The notes beneath the pieces were generated by a model that did no database searches, was not told the origin of the DNA, and worked only from the letters and a program-made list of their open reading frames with translations. From contig NZ_QMEY01000001.1 in the NCBI RefSeq assembly GCF_003315795.1, forward strand, positions 124,001 through 188,000: 64,000 nt of DNA, read 5' to 3'. How positions within the stretch are numbered: the first letter of the stretch is position 1; the number at the start of each line of letters is the position of its first letter. Positions 9,120 to 17,250 of this stretch are shown piece after piece. The position numbers and the translations under genes are program-made. This DNA is from Spongiactinospora rosea (GTDB lineage Bacteria; Actinomycetota; Actinomycetes; Streptosporangiales; Streptosporangiaceae).

Positions 9120-9121
9120 GC

Positions 9122-10078
9122 TCACCGGACCAGCAGGATTTTCCCGAAGTGGGCGCCTTCTTCGAGCGCCTCGTGCGCCCGGGCCGCGTCCGCGAGCGGG
9201 ACCGTGATATCCACCACAGGGCGGACCGCTCCCGCGCTGATCAGCGGCCATACGTTGTCCACCACGCCCCGCACGATCACGCCCTTCTCATCGACCGGCC
9301 GCGAGCGCAGCGTGGTGGCGTGGATCGTGCCGCGCTTGGCCAGCAGCGCGCCGAGGTCCAGCTCGCCCTTCGTGCCGCCCTGCAGGCCGATCACGACGAT
9401 GCGCCCGCCGGTGTTGAGGGCGCGGACGTTGTCCTTCAGGTACTTGCCGCCGATGATGTCCAGGATCACATCCGCGCCGAACGCCTTGGCGAAGTCGTCG
9501 GTCCGGTAGTTGACCCCGTCGTCCGCGCCGAGCTCGCGGCAGCGGGCCAGCTTCTCCGCCGAGCCCGCGGTGACCACGACCCGCGAGCCGTACGCCTTGG
9601 CGAGCTGGATCGCCAGCGTGCCGATCCCGCTGGCCCCGCCGTGCACCAGCAGGGTCTCGCCGCGGCGCAGCCGCGCCGTCATGAACACGTTGGACCACAC
9701 CGTGCACGCCACCTCCGGCAGCGCGGCGGCGTCGGTCAGCGACACTCCTTCGGGCACCGGCATGAGCTGCTGCCAGGGCACGACCACGCGCTCGGCGTAC
9801 CCGCCGCCGGACAGCAGCGCGCACACCTCGTCGCCCGGCGCGTACCCCTCGACGCCCGGACCCACCTCCGCCACGACCCCGGAGCACTCCAGCCCCGGGT
9901 AGGGCGAGGAGCCGGGCGGCGGGTCGTAGAAGCCCTTGCGCTGGAGCAGGTCGGCGCGGTTGACCGCGGAGGCGGCGACCTCCACCAGCACCTCACCGGG
10001 CCCTGGGCGCGGATCGGGGACCTCCTCCCAGCTCAGCACGTCGGGACCGCCGGGACGGGAGATGACGATGGCACGCAT
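9122..10078 (-). CDS. NAD(P)H-quinone oxidoreductase / zinc-type MDR family
   Basis: A 318-residue medium-chain dehydrogenase/reductase of the quinone oxidoreductase (QOR) branch, reducing quinones or enones with NADPH. Visible are the N-terminal GroES-like domain with YPGLECSGVVAEVGPGVEGY (residues 67-86), the nucleotide-binding VHGGASGIGTLAIQLAK (about 143-159) and no structural or catalytic zinc cysteines, as expected for QOR. The start is ATG 10078, giving the canonical MRAIVISRPGGPDVL opening; it is preceded by TAGCGT and seven bases. The gene runs into bpa with a 15-base gap. The physiological substrate is unknown. Confidence 0.9.
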   Translation of the reverse strand: MRAIVISRPGGPDVLSWEEVPDPRPGPGEVLVEVAASAVNRADLLQRKGFYDPPPGSSPYPGLECSGVVAEVGPGVEGYAPGDEVCALLSGGGYAERVVVPWQQLMPVPEGVSLTDAAALPEVACTVWSNVFMTARLRRGETLLVHGGASGIGTLAIQLAKAYGSRVVVTAGSAEKLARCRELGADDGVNYRTDDFAKAFGADVILDIIGGKYLKDNVRALNTGGRIVVIGLQGGTKGELDLGALLAKRGTIHATTLRSRPVDEKGVIVRGVVDNVWPLISAGAVRPVVDITVPLADAARAHEALEEGAHFGKILLVR

Positions 10079-10085
10079 GCCGTCA

Positions 10086-10091
10086 ACGCTA
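10086..10091 (-). promoter_or_regulatory. -10 box of a leaderless promoter
   Basis: TAGCGT, seven bases and ATG on the minus strand, the same arrangement as at the L11 paralogue and GNAT genes in this window. Confidence 0.5.
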
Positions 10092-10203
10092 GCGCCCGGC
10101 CAGGGGGGAAGAAGTTGACCGTTGCCCTGTTGGCTGGAACGCGGGGCGATAACCTGCAATGTGTTTGCTGCACCTGATATGCCCAGCCCCTAGGGGGAAA
10201 ACG

Positions 10204-12258
10204 GTGGCACGACACGATCGTGAGGATCCCCACTCGCTCGAAGAACAGCTCGCCTGGCTCGACGCGATCAAGGAGAACGAAGAGGCTCCGACCAGTGTCG
10301 TGGCCACGGCCGTGGAAGACACCGTGGTCTCCCCTTATCCGAAGGACCCCTGGCTGGCGGCGGCCAACGAGGCCGATCCGGCGGCGCTGTCCCGTACCTC
10401 GGGCTCCGCCGCCGCAGCCGACCCTGCTCCTGCTCCTGCTCCTGCTCCGGCTCCTGCTCCTGCTCCGGCCGAGGAGTGGAAGCAGGCCGCGGAGGTCTCC
10501 GGGGCCTTCACGCTGCCGCCCGCCCCTCCTGAGCGTTCTGAGGCCGGGGAGGGGGCGGAGACGGGCGACGAGGCATTCCTGGAGCCGCTGCGCCCGCTGC
10601 CCCGGCAGGAGGCAGCCGAGCCCGCTCCCGCGCCGGACGTGCCCTCCGAGGCGTCGCCGGAGGTGTCCTCGCCCGATGTGACGCCGCCCAGGTCCGTGGC
10701 GGAGTACGAGAACACGTTCGGTGCGGTGCCGCCGTTGCGTCCGGGGGAGCGCGGCCTGTTCGAGCCGCCGGAGCAGCAGCAGGAGACGGCGGCGGCCCAG
10801 CCGTCCGGCTCGTCGTCCACGACGGCGGAGGACCTTTCGCCTCCTCCGGCGTCCCTGCGGCTCCCGGAGGAGGAGCCCGCGGCGCAGGAGCAGAGCCAGT
10901 GGAGTTCGTGGAGCCCGTCCGCCCCGGCCACCGGCCCGACCAACCCCACCAATCCCTCCCTGCCTTCGCTGCCCTCCGAGTGGTCACTGACCCCACCAGG
11001 CGTCTCTGAAGGCACTTCGCCAGGGATGTCGGGGGGCACTTCGCCCGGGATCTCCGCGGGCACTTCGCCGGGCATCTCCGCGGGCACCGATCCCGGTGGT
11101 TCGGAGGCCGCCGAGCGCCCGGCGTACCAGGCCCGCCGCCGCCTCGCCGAGCCCCAGCCGCCCGCGCAGGCCCCGGCCCCCGCCCCCTCTCCACAGCCAC
11201 AGGCACAGCCGGAACGGCCCCCGGTCGCGCCGACGTTCAGCCCGGCCCCGGCCCAGCACTCCACGCGGCGCGCGCGCAAGCCCGCCTCCGCCGTCCCCGA
11301 CCTGTCCGGCCGCCCCAACGCCGACAGCCTCGACCCCGACTCGCTGCTGCGCGGCCGGCGCAACGGCCCCTCGGGCGGCTGGCGCAAACTGGTCTACAAG
11401 GCGTCCGCCGGCTGGATCAAGCCCGGCGAGCCCGCCGTCGTACGCCGCCGCAGAGAGCTGATCGCCCGCGCCCGCATCCCGGTCGCCAGCGGTCACCACC
11501 GCGTCGCCGTGCTCAGCCTCAAGGGCGGCGTCGGCAAGACCACCACCACGGTCGGCCTGGGCTCCACGCTCGCGCAGATCCGCGGCGACCGCGTGATCGC
11601 CGTCGACGCCAACCCCGACCGCGGCACGCTCTCCGACAAGGTCGAGCTGGAGACGTCGGCGACCGTACGCGACATGCTCAACGAACGCGCCCAGATCAAG
11701 CGCTATGTGGACATCAGGGCCTTCACCTCACAGGCCCCCTCGCGGCTGGAGATCCTGGCCTCCGACCGCGACCCGTCCGTGTCGGAGGCGTTCAGCGCGG
11801 GCGACTACCAGGCCGTCGCCCAGGTCCTGGAGAACTTCTACTCGATCTGCATCACCGACTGCGGCACCGGCCTGCTGCACTCGGCCATGTCGGGCGTGCT
11901 CGGCCTCGCCGACCAGCTCGTACTGGTCAGCTCGCCCTCGGTGGACGGCGCGCGGGCCGCCTCGGCGACCCTCGACTGGCTGGAGGCCCACCACTACGAG
12001 GAACTGGTGCGCAACGCCAACGTGGTGCTGTGCAGCGTGCGCCCGAGGTCGAAGTCGACGGTCGACCTCGACAAGCTGGAGGCCCACTTCGCGGCCCGCT
12101 GCCGGGAGGTCGTACGCGTGCCGTACGACCCGCACCTGGAAGAGGGCGCCGAGATCGACCTCGACCGCCTCCAGGAGGCCACCCGCGACTCCTACCTGCG
12201 CCTGGCCGCCTCGGTCGGCGACGGCTTCGCCCCTGTGCCCACCACGGTGGTCCGCTGA
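10204..12258 (+). CDS. MinD/ParA-like ATPase with long Pro/Ala-rich N-terminal region (EspI-like)
   Basis: A 684-residue protein with a low-complexity Pro/Ala/Glu-rich half (residues 1-415) and a C-terminal ParA/MinD ATPase domain (about 425-670). The deviant Walker A is KGGVGKTTT near residue 440. The layout matches EspI-like proteins linked to ESX/type VII secretion and the related Streptomyces MinD-like ATPases (family knowledge); no ESX genes are in the window. The start is GTG 10204 after AGGGGG; a longer frame from 10159 has no ribosome site. The tail contains an eight-residue tandem repeat and a run of Pro-Ala pairs. Its role may be in secretion regulation or positioning of a complex. 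Confidence 0.8.
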   Translation: MARHDREDPHSLEEQLAWLDAIKENEEAPTSVVATAVEDTVVSPYPKDPWLAAANEADPAALSRTSGSAAAADPAPAPAPAPAPAPAPAEEWKQAAEVSGAFTLPPAPPERSEAGEGAETGDEAFLEPLRPLPRQEAAEPAPAPDVPSEASPEVSSPDVTPPRSVAEYENTFGAVPPLRPGERGLFEPPEQQQETAAAQPSGSSSTTAEDLSPPPASLRLPEEEPAAQEQSQWSSWSPSAPATGPTNPTNPSLPSLPSEWSLTPPGVSEGTSPGMSGGTSPGISAGTSPGISAGTDPGGSEAAERPAYQARRRLAEPQPPAQAPAPAPSPQPQAQPERPPVAPTFSPAPAQHSTRRARKPASAVPDLSGRPNADSLDPDSLLRGRRNGPSGGWRKLVYKASAGWIKPGEPAVVRRRRELIARARIPVASGHHRVAVLSLKGGVGKTTTTVGLGSTLAQIRGDRVIAVDANPDRGTLSDKVELETSATVRDMLNERAQIKRYVDIRAFTSQAPSRLEILASDRDPSVSEAFSAGDYQAVAQVLENFYSICITDCGTGLLHSAMSGVLGLADQLVLVSSPSVDGARAASATLDWLEAHHYEELVRNANVVLCSVRPRSKSTVDLDKLEAHFAARCREVVRVPYDPHLEEGAEIDLDRLQEATRDSYLRLAASVGDGFAPVPTTVVR
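10426..10470 (+). repeat. hexanucleotide (Pro-Ala) repeat inside the ATPase gene
   Basis: About seven tandem CCTGCT/CCGGCT units coding for alternating Pro-Ala. Such tracts vary in copy number between strains. Confidence 0.7.
11011..11106 (+). repeat. 24-base tandem repeat coding for GTSPGISA units
   Basis: Four tandem units of 24 bases (the last degenerate) encode GTSPGMSG, GTSPGISA twice, and GTDPGGSE. Confidence 0.75.
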
Positions 12259-12269
12259 AAGGAGATCTG

Positions 12270-12356
12270 CGGAGGGTGTGGGATTCGAACCCACGAGACC
12301 ATCGCTGGCCTGGCCGCTTTCAAGGCGGCTGCACTAGTCCACTATGCGAACCCTCC
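12270..12356 (-). tRNA. tRNA-Ser (anticodon TGA)
   Basis: Reads UCA and related serine codons. The seven-pair acceptor stem is GGAGGGT with ACCCTCC, with discriminator G. The anticodon arm has GCCGC, loop CTTGAAA and GCGGC, placing TGA at positions 34-36. A long variable arm typical of class II tRNA-Ser precedes the T arm, GTGGG-TTCGAAT-CCCAC. No CCA is encoded. Confidence 0.96.
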
Positions 12357-12420
12357 CGTGGACACCAACGATAGCGCTGCCGCCCCCCTGCTCGCGGCCC
12401 TTTATCCACCCCTTGATCTG

Positions 12421-13290
12421 TCAGAGCTGGTCGAGCAGCCAGCGCGGGCCGGTCACCGCCGCGTGCAGTTCGTTCACCCGCCGCCGCAGCTCGCGGTCCG
12501 CGGTGACGACAAGGACCCGCTCCCAGGCCGGGAGGTCGCGTACGGTGTGCACGATCGCGTCGTCGCCGCTGCCCTCGGCCCGTACCACGCCGACCCCCGG
12601 AGGCCCGCTCACCCCGCGCGCGGCCCCCTCCACCACGGCGACCACGCGCGGGAACCACCGTGCCAGCCGTGGAAACCCCTCTGGCGCGGCCCGCAGCCCG
12701 TCGTCCGCCAGATCGCGTACCGCCGACAACAGCTTCGCCGCCGCTCCGGCCCGATCCCGCCACCACCCGTGCTCGGCCCGCGCCCCGACGATGTTCGCGA
12801 TGTCCAGCACCAGCACCACGGGGCTCAGCGCCGGCCGGATGTCCGGCCACGTCTCCACGAACCCCGGATGCAACCGCCGGTCCGCGACCTCGTCGGCGGC
12901 GACCCACACCAGTTCGTCGCTCTCCGCGCTCGCCGAGACCGGGAGCAGGCTCGCCGCCTCCGCGATGACCGTGTCGAAGGTCCACCCGCCGTGGTCGTCG
13001 TGGTACACCCCCTGCACCCGCAGCCCCTCGCCGTCGAGCCCGGCCTCCTCCCGCGCCTCGCGCAGCGCCGCGACGACCGGGTCTTCATGGCTGTCCCGAG
13101 CACCCCCGGGAATCCCCCACGTCCCCCCGTAGTGGCTCCACCATGACCGTTTCTGCATGAGGATGTAAGGCGTGCCGGTCATGTCATGATGTACGGCCAG
13201 CAGCCCCGACGCGCCGTGGACGCCCCAATGCCGATGCCCGCGCCCGCACTGAGCCCACCCGTCGCCGTCGTTGGCCGCCATGGGCTCCAT
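12421..13290 (-). CDS. NUDIX hydrolase fused to a NYN/PIN-like domain
   Basis: A 289-residue two-domain protein. The N-terminal NUDIX domain has a complete NUDIX box, residues 62-84, with G-x5-E-x7-REAREEAGL, so it should hydrolyse a nucleoside diphosphate linked to another moiety. From about residue 160 a second domain starts with VVLVLDIANIVGA and ends with VLVVTADRELRRRV, the pattern of NYN/PIN-like nucleases (first Asp, then D-x-x-L-R). The combination suggests coupled processing of RNA ends or nucleotide tags (inference). The start is ambiguous between ATG 13290 and ATG 13281; neither has a strong ribosome site. It lies upstream of tRNA-Ser on the same strand, with 64 bases between. Confidence 0.8.
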   Translation of the reverse strand: MEPMAANDGDGWAQCGRGHRHWGVHGASGLLAVHHDMTGTPYILMQKRSWWSHYGGTWGIPGGARDSHEDPVVAALREAREEAGLDGEGLRVQGVYHDDHGGWTFDTVIAEAASLLPVSASAESDELVWVAADEVADRRLHPGFVETWPDIRPALSPVVLVLDIANIVGARAEHGWWRDRAGAAAKLLSAVRDLADDGLRAAPEGFPRLARWFPRVVAVVEGAARGVSGPPGVGVVRAEGSGDDAIVHTVRDLPAWERVLVVTADRELRRRVNELHAAVTGPRWLLDQL

Positions 13291-13461
13291 CTTGCCCCAG
13301 CCATCAGCTCGCCACCGTCCGCTCACGGCGGATGACGGCGGCCGCATGGGGATCGCTTTACCTTCCGTCTCTGGGAAATCCCGGCCTTATTCGACAACCG
13401 TCGCCAAACGGTAAGTGGGCCCACATTCAATTATCACCGCCCGGCAACCGAGCTCCTTCCC

Positions 13462-13467
13462 TATACT
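13462..13467 (+). promoter_or_regulatory. probable -10 box
   Basis: TATACT, 28 bases before the ATG at 13496 of a hypothetical membrane-anchored protein that also has a Shine-Dalgarno sequence. Confidence 0.4.
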
Positions 13468-13495
13468 GCGGCCCATTCGAAAGGGAAGGGACGTC

Positions 13496-14344
13496 ATGCC
13501 GGATAAAGATCGCTGGACGACGCCACTGGGCATCGCCACCGCCCTGGTGGCGGTCGTCGGCACCACCCTCGCCGGACTGGCGTACTGCGACAGCCACCGC
13601 ACCACGGATATAGCGCTCGAAGACAAGGAAAAAAACGAAAAACTCGAATCAGGAGACCCGATCCTTGTCTCCGAAGGGACCTCCTGGTTCGGCCCGGCCT
13701 GGTACGCCAGCGACCAAGTCCATTCCGTCGCCGGAATGCGGTTCCCGATGAACGGCTACGAGATCATCCACTGGCTCCAGGCGAACACCATCCACCTGGG
13801 CGTCACCGGCACCGCCATCACCGTCACGGCCCAGCACCCCACAACGGCCCTCATCCACGGCGCCGAACTCAGCGACCTGAAGTGCGCCGCCCTCTTCCAC
13901 GGCACCGCCGTACGCCTCCCCGCCATCGGCGACGGCGGCGAGACCGCCCCACCGGTCACCATCGGCTTCAACCTCGACGCCCCACGCCCAATAGCCCAGA
14001 ACGTCACCCGCTCCGGCACCCTCTCCGGCCCTTTCACCCAGCAGGTCGCCCTCGACAAAGGCGACTCACGCGAATTCGTCCTCAACTTCACCACCACCCG
14101 CAGCACCTGCACTTTCCGCGCCGCCTTCACCGTCACATCCCAGGGCGGAAAACACGCCATCCCCATCCCCGCCACCTGGCGAAACGGCAAACCCTCCAGC
14201 TACCTCTTCAAAGTCACCGCCCCCGCCAAGTCGTACACCCGCGCCTACATCACCGAGGGCGGCTCCGACTGGCACTTCAAATCCATCAATCCCCACCACC
14301 TGATCCCCGACAACGCCACCCTCACCTACACCAAAGACCGCTGA
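13496..14344 (+). CDS. hypothetical membrane-anchored protein
   Basis: A 282-residue protein that I do not recognise. One hydrophobic segment (about residues 11-32, IATALVAVVGTTLAGLAYC) acts as an N-terminal anchor; the rest is hydrophilic with beta-rich character and two Cys (KCAALF and RSTCTF) that could pair outside the cell. The ATG at 13496 is supported by AAGGGAAGG about seven bases upstream, and TATACT at 13462-13467 fits a -10 box. Codon use is less GC-biased near the 5' end than in its neighbours. Confidence 0.7.
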   Translation: MPDKDRWTTPLGIATALVAVVGTTLAGLAYCDSHRTTDIALEDKEKNEKLESGDPILVSEGTSWFGPAWYASDQVHSVAGMRFPMNGYEIIHWLQANTIHLGVTGTAITVTAQHPTTALIHGAELSDLKCAALFHGTAVRLPAIGDGGETAPPVTIGFNLDAPRPIAQNVTRSGTLSGPFTQQVALDKGDSREFVLNFTTTRSTCTFRAAFTVTSQGGKHAIPIPATWRNGKPSSYLFKVTAPAKSYTRAYITEGGSDWHFKSINPHHLIPDNATLTYTKDR

Positions 14345-14745
14345 CCCCTCACCTCCGCCACGGCTAATGGGGGAAATCGGGATATGACTGATCGCTTCGG
14401 CGGCGGCTGCCAAGGCCCGGAGAAAGGCACGCGATACCGAACCGAAGGCCACACAGGAAATGCCCGTTGATCGACGCGGAGCACGGCGGCGACCGGCCTT
14501 CACCGTCCTGGCCTTCGCCGTGATCGTGGCCTGCACATGATCGGCGCTCACCCTGCCCCTCCCGCAGTGGGCACGATGGGTCCTGATCGGCATCGCCCGG
14601 GCGTCCAGGGGCCAGCCGGGGGCCTGCTCATCTCCCAGTGAACGAAATCGGGGCGTCCAACAGATCACATCGGGAAGTCGGCCCCGGCGATCCGTGTTTC
14701 GGGCGATGCTTGTGGCGATCGGGACGTGGCTGTCGAGGAGGCGAT
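14345..14745. other. gap without a convincing gene
   Basis: About 400 bases. A short frame at 14460-14537 gives a 25-residue peptide with a hydrophobic segment that stops early and continues in frame afterwards, so an eroded membrane or transposase-like remnant is possible, but the family cannot be named. Confidence 0.35.
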
Positions 14746-15063
14746 ATGGACGAGCTCGGACGGCGGTTTCATCGGGCCATGGTGACCGTTTACGAGACGG
14801 CGAAACGGGAGCTCGGCTACGACGCCAGGCGTTTTCTGCAGATGCTCAGCGAGCATGGCGGGGTCGCGACCGCCAAGCAGCTCGTGTGGGCCGACACGCC
14901 GTCTGACGGTTTCACGACGCTGTGGACCCGTGGCCGCCTGGACCTCACCGTCGAAGCCCACATGGTGCAGGCCGAATACGAAAGCCTGTTCACCGAAGAG
15001 GAACGCCTGAAGGCGGCCCGGCGGCTGGACGACTACGGCTGGACGGAGCATCGCCGGCACTGA
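14746..15063 (+). CDS. conserved small hypothetical protein (about 105 residues)
   Basis: A compact soluble protein of 105 residues beginning MDELGRRFHRAMVTVYETAK, with an excellent ribosome site (GAGGAGG, four to five bases before ATG 14746). It contains RFLQMLSEHGGVATAKQLV, then SDGFTTLWTRGRLDLTVEA and ends in a LFTEEERLKAARRLDDYGW segment. I recall this arrangement as a widespread small protein of bacterial accessory regions without an assigned function (recall, not searched). The preceding 400 bases look eroded and the following gene is convergent. No catalytic motif is visible. Confidence 0.8.
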   Translation: MDELGRRFHRAMVTVYETAKRELGYDARRFLQMLSEHGGVATAKQLVWADTPSDGFTTLWTRGRLDLTVEAHMVQAEYESLFTEEERLKAARRLDDYGWTEHRRH

Positions 15064-15077
15064 CGAACGGGCGGGTG

Positions 15078-15830
15078 TCAGCCGCCGCCCTTGCTGAAGT
15101 GCTGATAATCCTTGGTGCCGGACCAGGTGCCGCCCCATTCCCAGCCGAGGCGCTGGAAGGCGCGGACGACGCGGTCGCCGGGGTTGATCACGCCGGGCTT
15201 GTCGATGGGGCGGGTGGCGAATTTGCGGGCGTTGGCGTGGGCGACGGAGCCGCTGGCCGTGACGTAGGGGTTTTCCCTGGGGTTGATGTCGATGGCCTGG
15301 CCGTAGGCGTGTTTGGACCAGTTGCCCGAGCCGGTGGCGGCGCGGCAGTTGAAGGCGGAGGTGTTGTCGGCCTCGATGGAGTCGAAATCGCTGCCGCGGT
15401 AGGCGTCGACGCGCTTCATCTGCTTGATGGGGAAGCGCCATTCGTACAACTGCTTGAAGACGGTCTCGATGTCGTCGGTGACCGCGCGGTGGACGACGAG
15501 TTCGCCGGTGTGCGCCTTGTCGTCGAAACCCCAGTGGGTCAGGGTCACCAGGCGGAGGTCGCGCAGGGGGACCGGGCAGCCGGGTCGCCAGGAGTGGGGG
15601 ACGTCGGCGCGGGCGACCTTGGAGACCTTGGCGGTGTACTCGGGAGGCCCGGTCGGAGTGGGGGACGGGCTCGGGGTCGGGGTGGCGGGCGGGGGCGCGC
15701 TCGTCACCGGGGGCTGGGGGGTGGTGCCGCCGGTGGGGCCGAGCGCGTTGCCCGCGCCGCAGGCCGTCGCGAGTGCCAGGCACCCGGACAGCAGAAGTGC
15801 CGGCTGGAGTGTTCTCCCACGTGAGGCCAC
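15078..15830 (-). CDS. M15-family peptidase lipoprotein (D-Ala-D-Ala carboxypeptidase-like)
   Basis: A 250-residue exported lipoprotein. The lipobox is LALATAC-G (Cys about residue 24), followed by a Pro/Thr/Ser linker to about residue 62. The catalytic domain has the M15 zinc ligands: SKHAYGQAIDINP (His and Asp) and DYQHF (His) near the C-terminus, as in VanY/VanX-like and peptidase_M15_4 proteins that trim peptidoglycan stem peptides. The start is GTG 15830; TAAGCT lies six bases upstream, which suggests a leaderless mRNA. It converges on the small protein gene with a 14-base gap. Confidence 0.88.
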   Translation of the reverse strand: MASRGRTLQPALLLSGCLALATACGAGNALGPTGGTTPQPPVTSAPPPATPTPSPSPTPTGPPEYTAKVSKVARADVPHSWRPGCPVPLRDLRLVTLTHWGFDDKAHTGELVVHRAVTDDIETVFKQLYEWRFPIKQMKRVDAYRGSDFDSIEADNTSAFNCRAATGSGNWSKHAYGQAIDINPRENPYVTASGSVAHANARKFATRPIDKPGVINPGDRVVRAFQRLGWEWGGTWSGTKDYQHFSKGGG

Positions 15831-15859
15831 ATACGCAGCTTAAGCGACGAGTGACCGGC

Positions 15860-16783
15860 TCAGCCCGCAGGGTGATCGTGGCGGCGCAGCGCGTCGCCGA
15901 TCCACCGGTGGGCGGTGACCTGCTCCGGCGGCCACTGCAGGCCGCGGATGGTGTAGATCAGCTCCCAGTACCGGTGCGAGCGTGGGTCGTGCTCGTCGTA
16001 CTCCTTGCGCAGCGTCCGCCAGAACGCCGCGTCGTACGGCTGGCGGCGTCCCTCCGCGTTCAGGGCGACGATGCGCGCCAGGATCGGCGCGGCGGCCGGT
16101 GAGTCAGGTTCCACCCCGGCCCGGAGCGCGGCCGTGGCCTCCTCCATGACCCGCGCGCTGGCCTGCTGCCACGCCGCCAGGTCCATTTCGTTGGCGTCGT
16201 CCCAGAAGTCGGAACCCTGGCCGCGCAGGCTCTCGCGGTAGTCGTCGGTGGCCAGGAGTTCGGTCAGCTCCAGCCAGGCGTCGAGCTGTTCGATGGTGGG
16301 CTCGTCCGGCAGGTCGGGCACCATGGCCTCGCGCAGGCAGGCGAACCACTCGTCCAGCGCGGCGTTACCGCTGGCGACGTCGTCGGCGAAGTCGTTCGCG
16401 AGGCGGCGCATCTCCGCGGCGCCGTACCTGCCGAGGGCGTTGAGCCTGCGCAGGTCCTCGTCGGTCGGGTCGGTACGGTCCAGGGTGGCGCGCAGTACCG
16501 CGCGGGTGCGCTGGAGCGACCGCAGCCGCGTCTCGACCGCCTCCAGGTGGAGGGTGAGCACGTCGCGCAGGTCGCGGTCGCCGAGGCCGCGGATGGTGGA
16601 TAGGTCCACCCCGATCTCCCGCAAGGTCCTGATGACCTCAAGCCGGGCCCTGTCCTCCTCGCGGTAGAGGCGGTAGCCGGCGGGGGTGCGCTCGTACTCG
16701 GGGAGTACGCCGCTGTCGGAGTAGAACCTGATCGTCTTGACCGGTAGCCCGGAGAGTCTGGAGAGCTGGCCGATGGTGTACAT
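15860..16783 (-). CDS. MerR-family transcriptional regulator
   Basis: A 307-residue activator-type regulator. Residues 1-70 are a canonical MerR winged helix: MYTIGQLSRLSGLPVKTIRF, then AGYRLYREED, followed by the dimerisation helix (about 80-120). The long C-terminal region (about 140-300, with DFWDDANEMDLAAWQQASAR and a helical tail) is a ligand-binding domain that I cannot assign; it is as large as the drug-binding half of TipA-like regulators. It is divergent from the L11 paralogue, and a promoter with a 19-base spacer (the MerR hallmark) lies in the 44-base gap, so that gene is its probable target. GGGAGG lies 11 bases before its ATG. Confidence 0.9.
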   Translation of the reverse strand: MYTIGQLSRLSGLPVKTIRFYSDSGVLPEYERTPAGYRLYREEDRARLEVIRTLREIGVDLSTIRGLGDRDLRDVLTLHLEAVETRLRSLQRTRAVLRATLDRTDPTDEDLRRLNALGRYGAAEMRRLANDFADDVASGNAALDEWFACLREAMVPDLPDEPTIEQLDAWLELTELLATDDYRESLRGQGSDFWDDANEMDLAAWQQASARVMEEATAALRAGVEPDSPAAAPILARIVALNAEGRRQPYDAAFWRTLRKEYDEHDPRSHRYWELIYTIRGLQWPPEQVTAHRWIGDALRRHDHPAG

Positions 16784-16789
16784 ATTCGC

Positions 16790-16820
16790 TTGAGCCTCCC
16801 GTAACTGGAGACTTTAGCGT
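16790..16820 (+). promoter_or_regulatory. MerR-type promoter for the L11 paralogue (19-base spacer)
   Basis: -35 TTGAGC (16790-16795), a 19-base spacer and -10 TAGCGT (16815-16820). The spacer contains CTCC and GGAG as an imperfect inverted repeat around CGTAACT, as in MerR operators. Seven bases after the -10 box comes ATG 16828, so the mRNA should be leaderless. Confidence 0.7.
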
Positions 16821-16827
16821 GCCGCTC

Positions 16828-17250
16828 ATGGCAAAGAAGATCAGTCGCGTAGTGAAGATCCAGTCCAGGGCCGGTGAGGCGAACCCGGCGTCGGTGGGCA
16901 AGGACCTCGGCCCGCTCGGCGTCAACCTGATGGAGTTCTGTAAGCGGTACAACGCCGCGACCCAGGACCTTCGCGGGTTCGACGTCACGGCGGTGCTCAC
17001 CGTCTTCGACGACCGCTCCTTCGAGATGGTGACCAGGAAGCCGACCACGGCGTCGCTGCTGCGGCACGCCGCCGGGCTGGCCGCGGGCAGCCCTCGGCCC
17101 GGCCACACGCCGGCGGGGACGATCACCCGGGAGCAGCTTCAGGAGGTGGTACGCGGGAAAATGTCCGATCTCAACACCGATGACCCGGTGGAGGCCGAGA
17201 AGATCATCGTCGGCACGGCACGCTCGATGGGCCTGGTCGTGAAAGGGTAA
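16828..17250 (+). CDS. ribosomal protein L11 paralogue
   Basis: A 140-residue protein clearly of the L11 family: MAKKISRVVKIQSRAG at the start, GVNLMEFCKRYNAAT around residue 30-44, DRSFEMVTRKPT around 66, and a C-terminus ending IIVGTARSMGLVV like normal L11. It stands alone, without the secE-nusG-rplK-rplA context, so it is a second copy (inference). The N-terminal proline helix differs from normal L11: where usual L11 has NPSPPVGPALG it has NPASVGKDLG, one residue shorter and lacking the double proline and the VGP proline. That helix is where thiopeptides contact L11. It could replace L11 under a condition sensed by the adjacent MerR protein. The ATG 16828 is chosen from the -10 box and homology; ATG 16819 is less likely. 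Confidence 0.9.
   Translation: MAKKISRVVKIQSRAGEANPASVGKDLGPLGVNLMEFCKRYNAATQDLRGFDVTAVLTVFDDRSFEMVTRKPTTASLLRHAAGLAAGSPRPGHTPAGTITREQLQEVVRGKMSDLNTDDPVEAEKIIVGTARSMGLVVKG

Noticed and set aside
14345-14745. Transposase remnant
   Set aside because: Some short peptides recall transposase N-termini, but no catalytic motif, inverted repeats or target duplications are seen.
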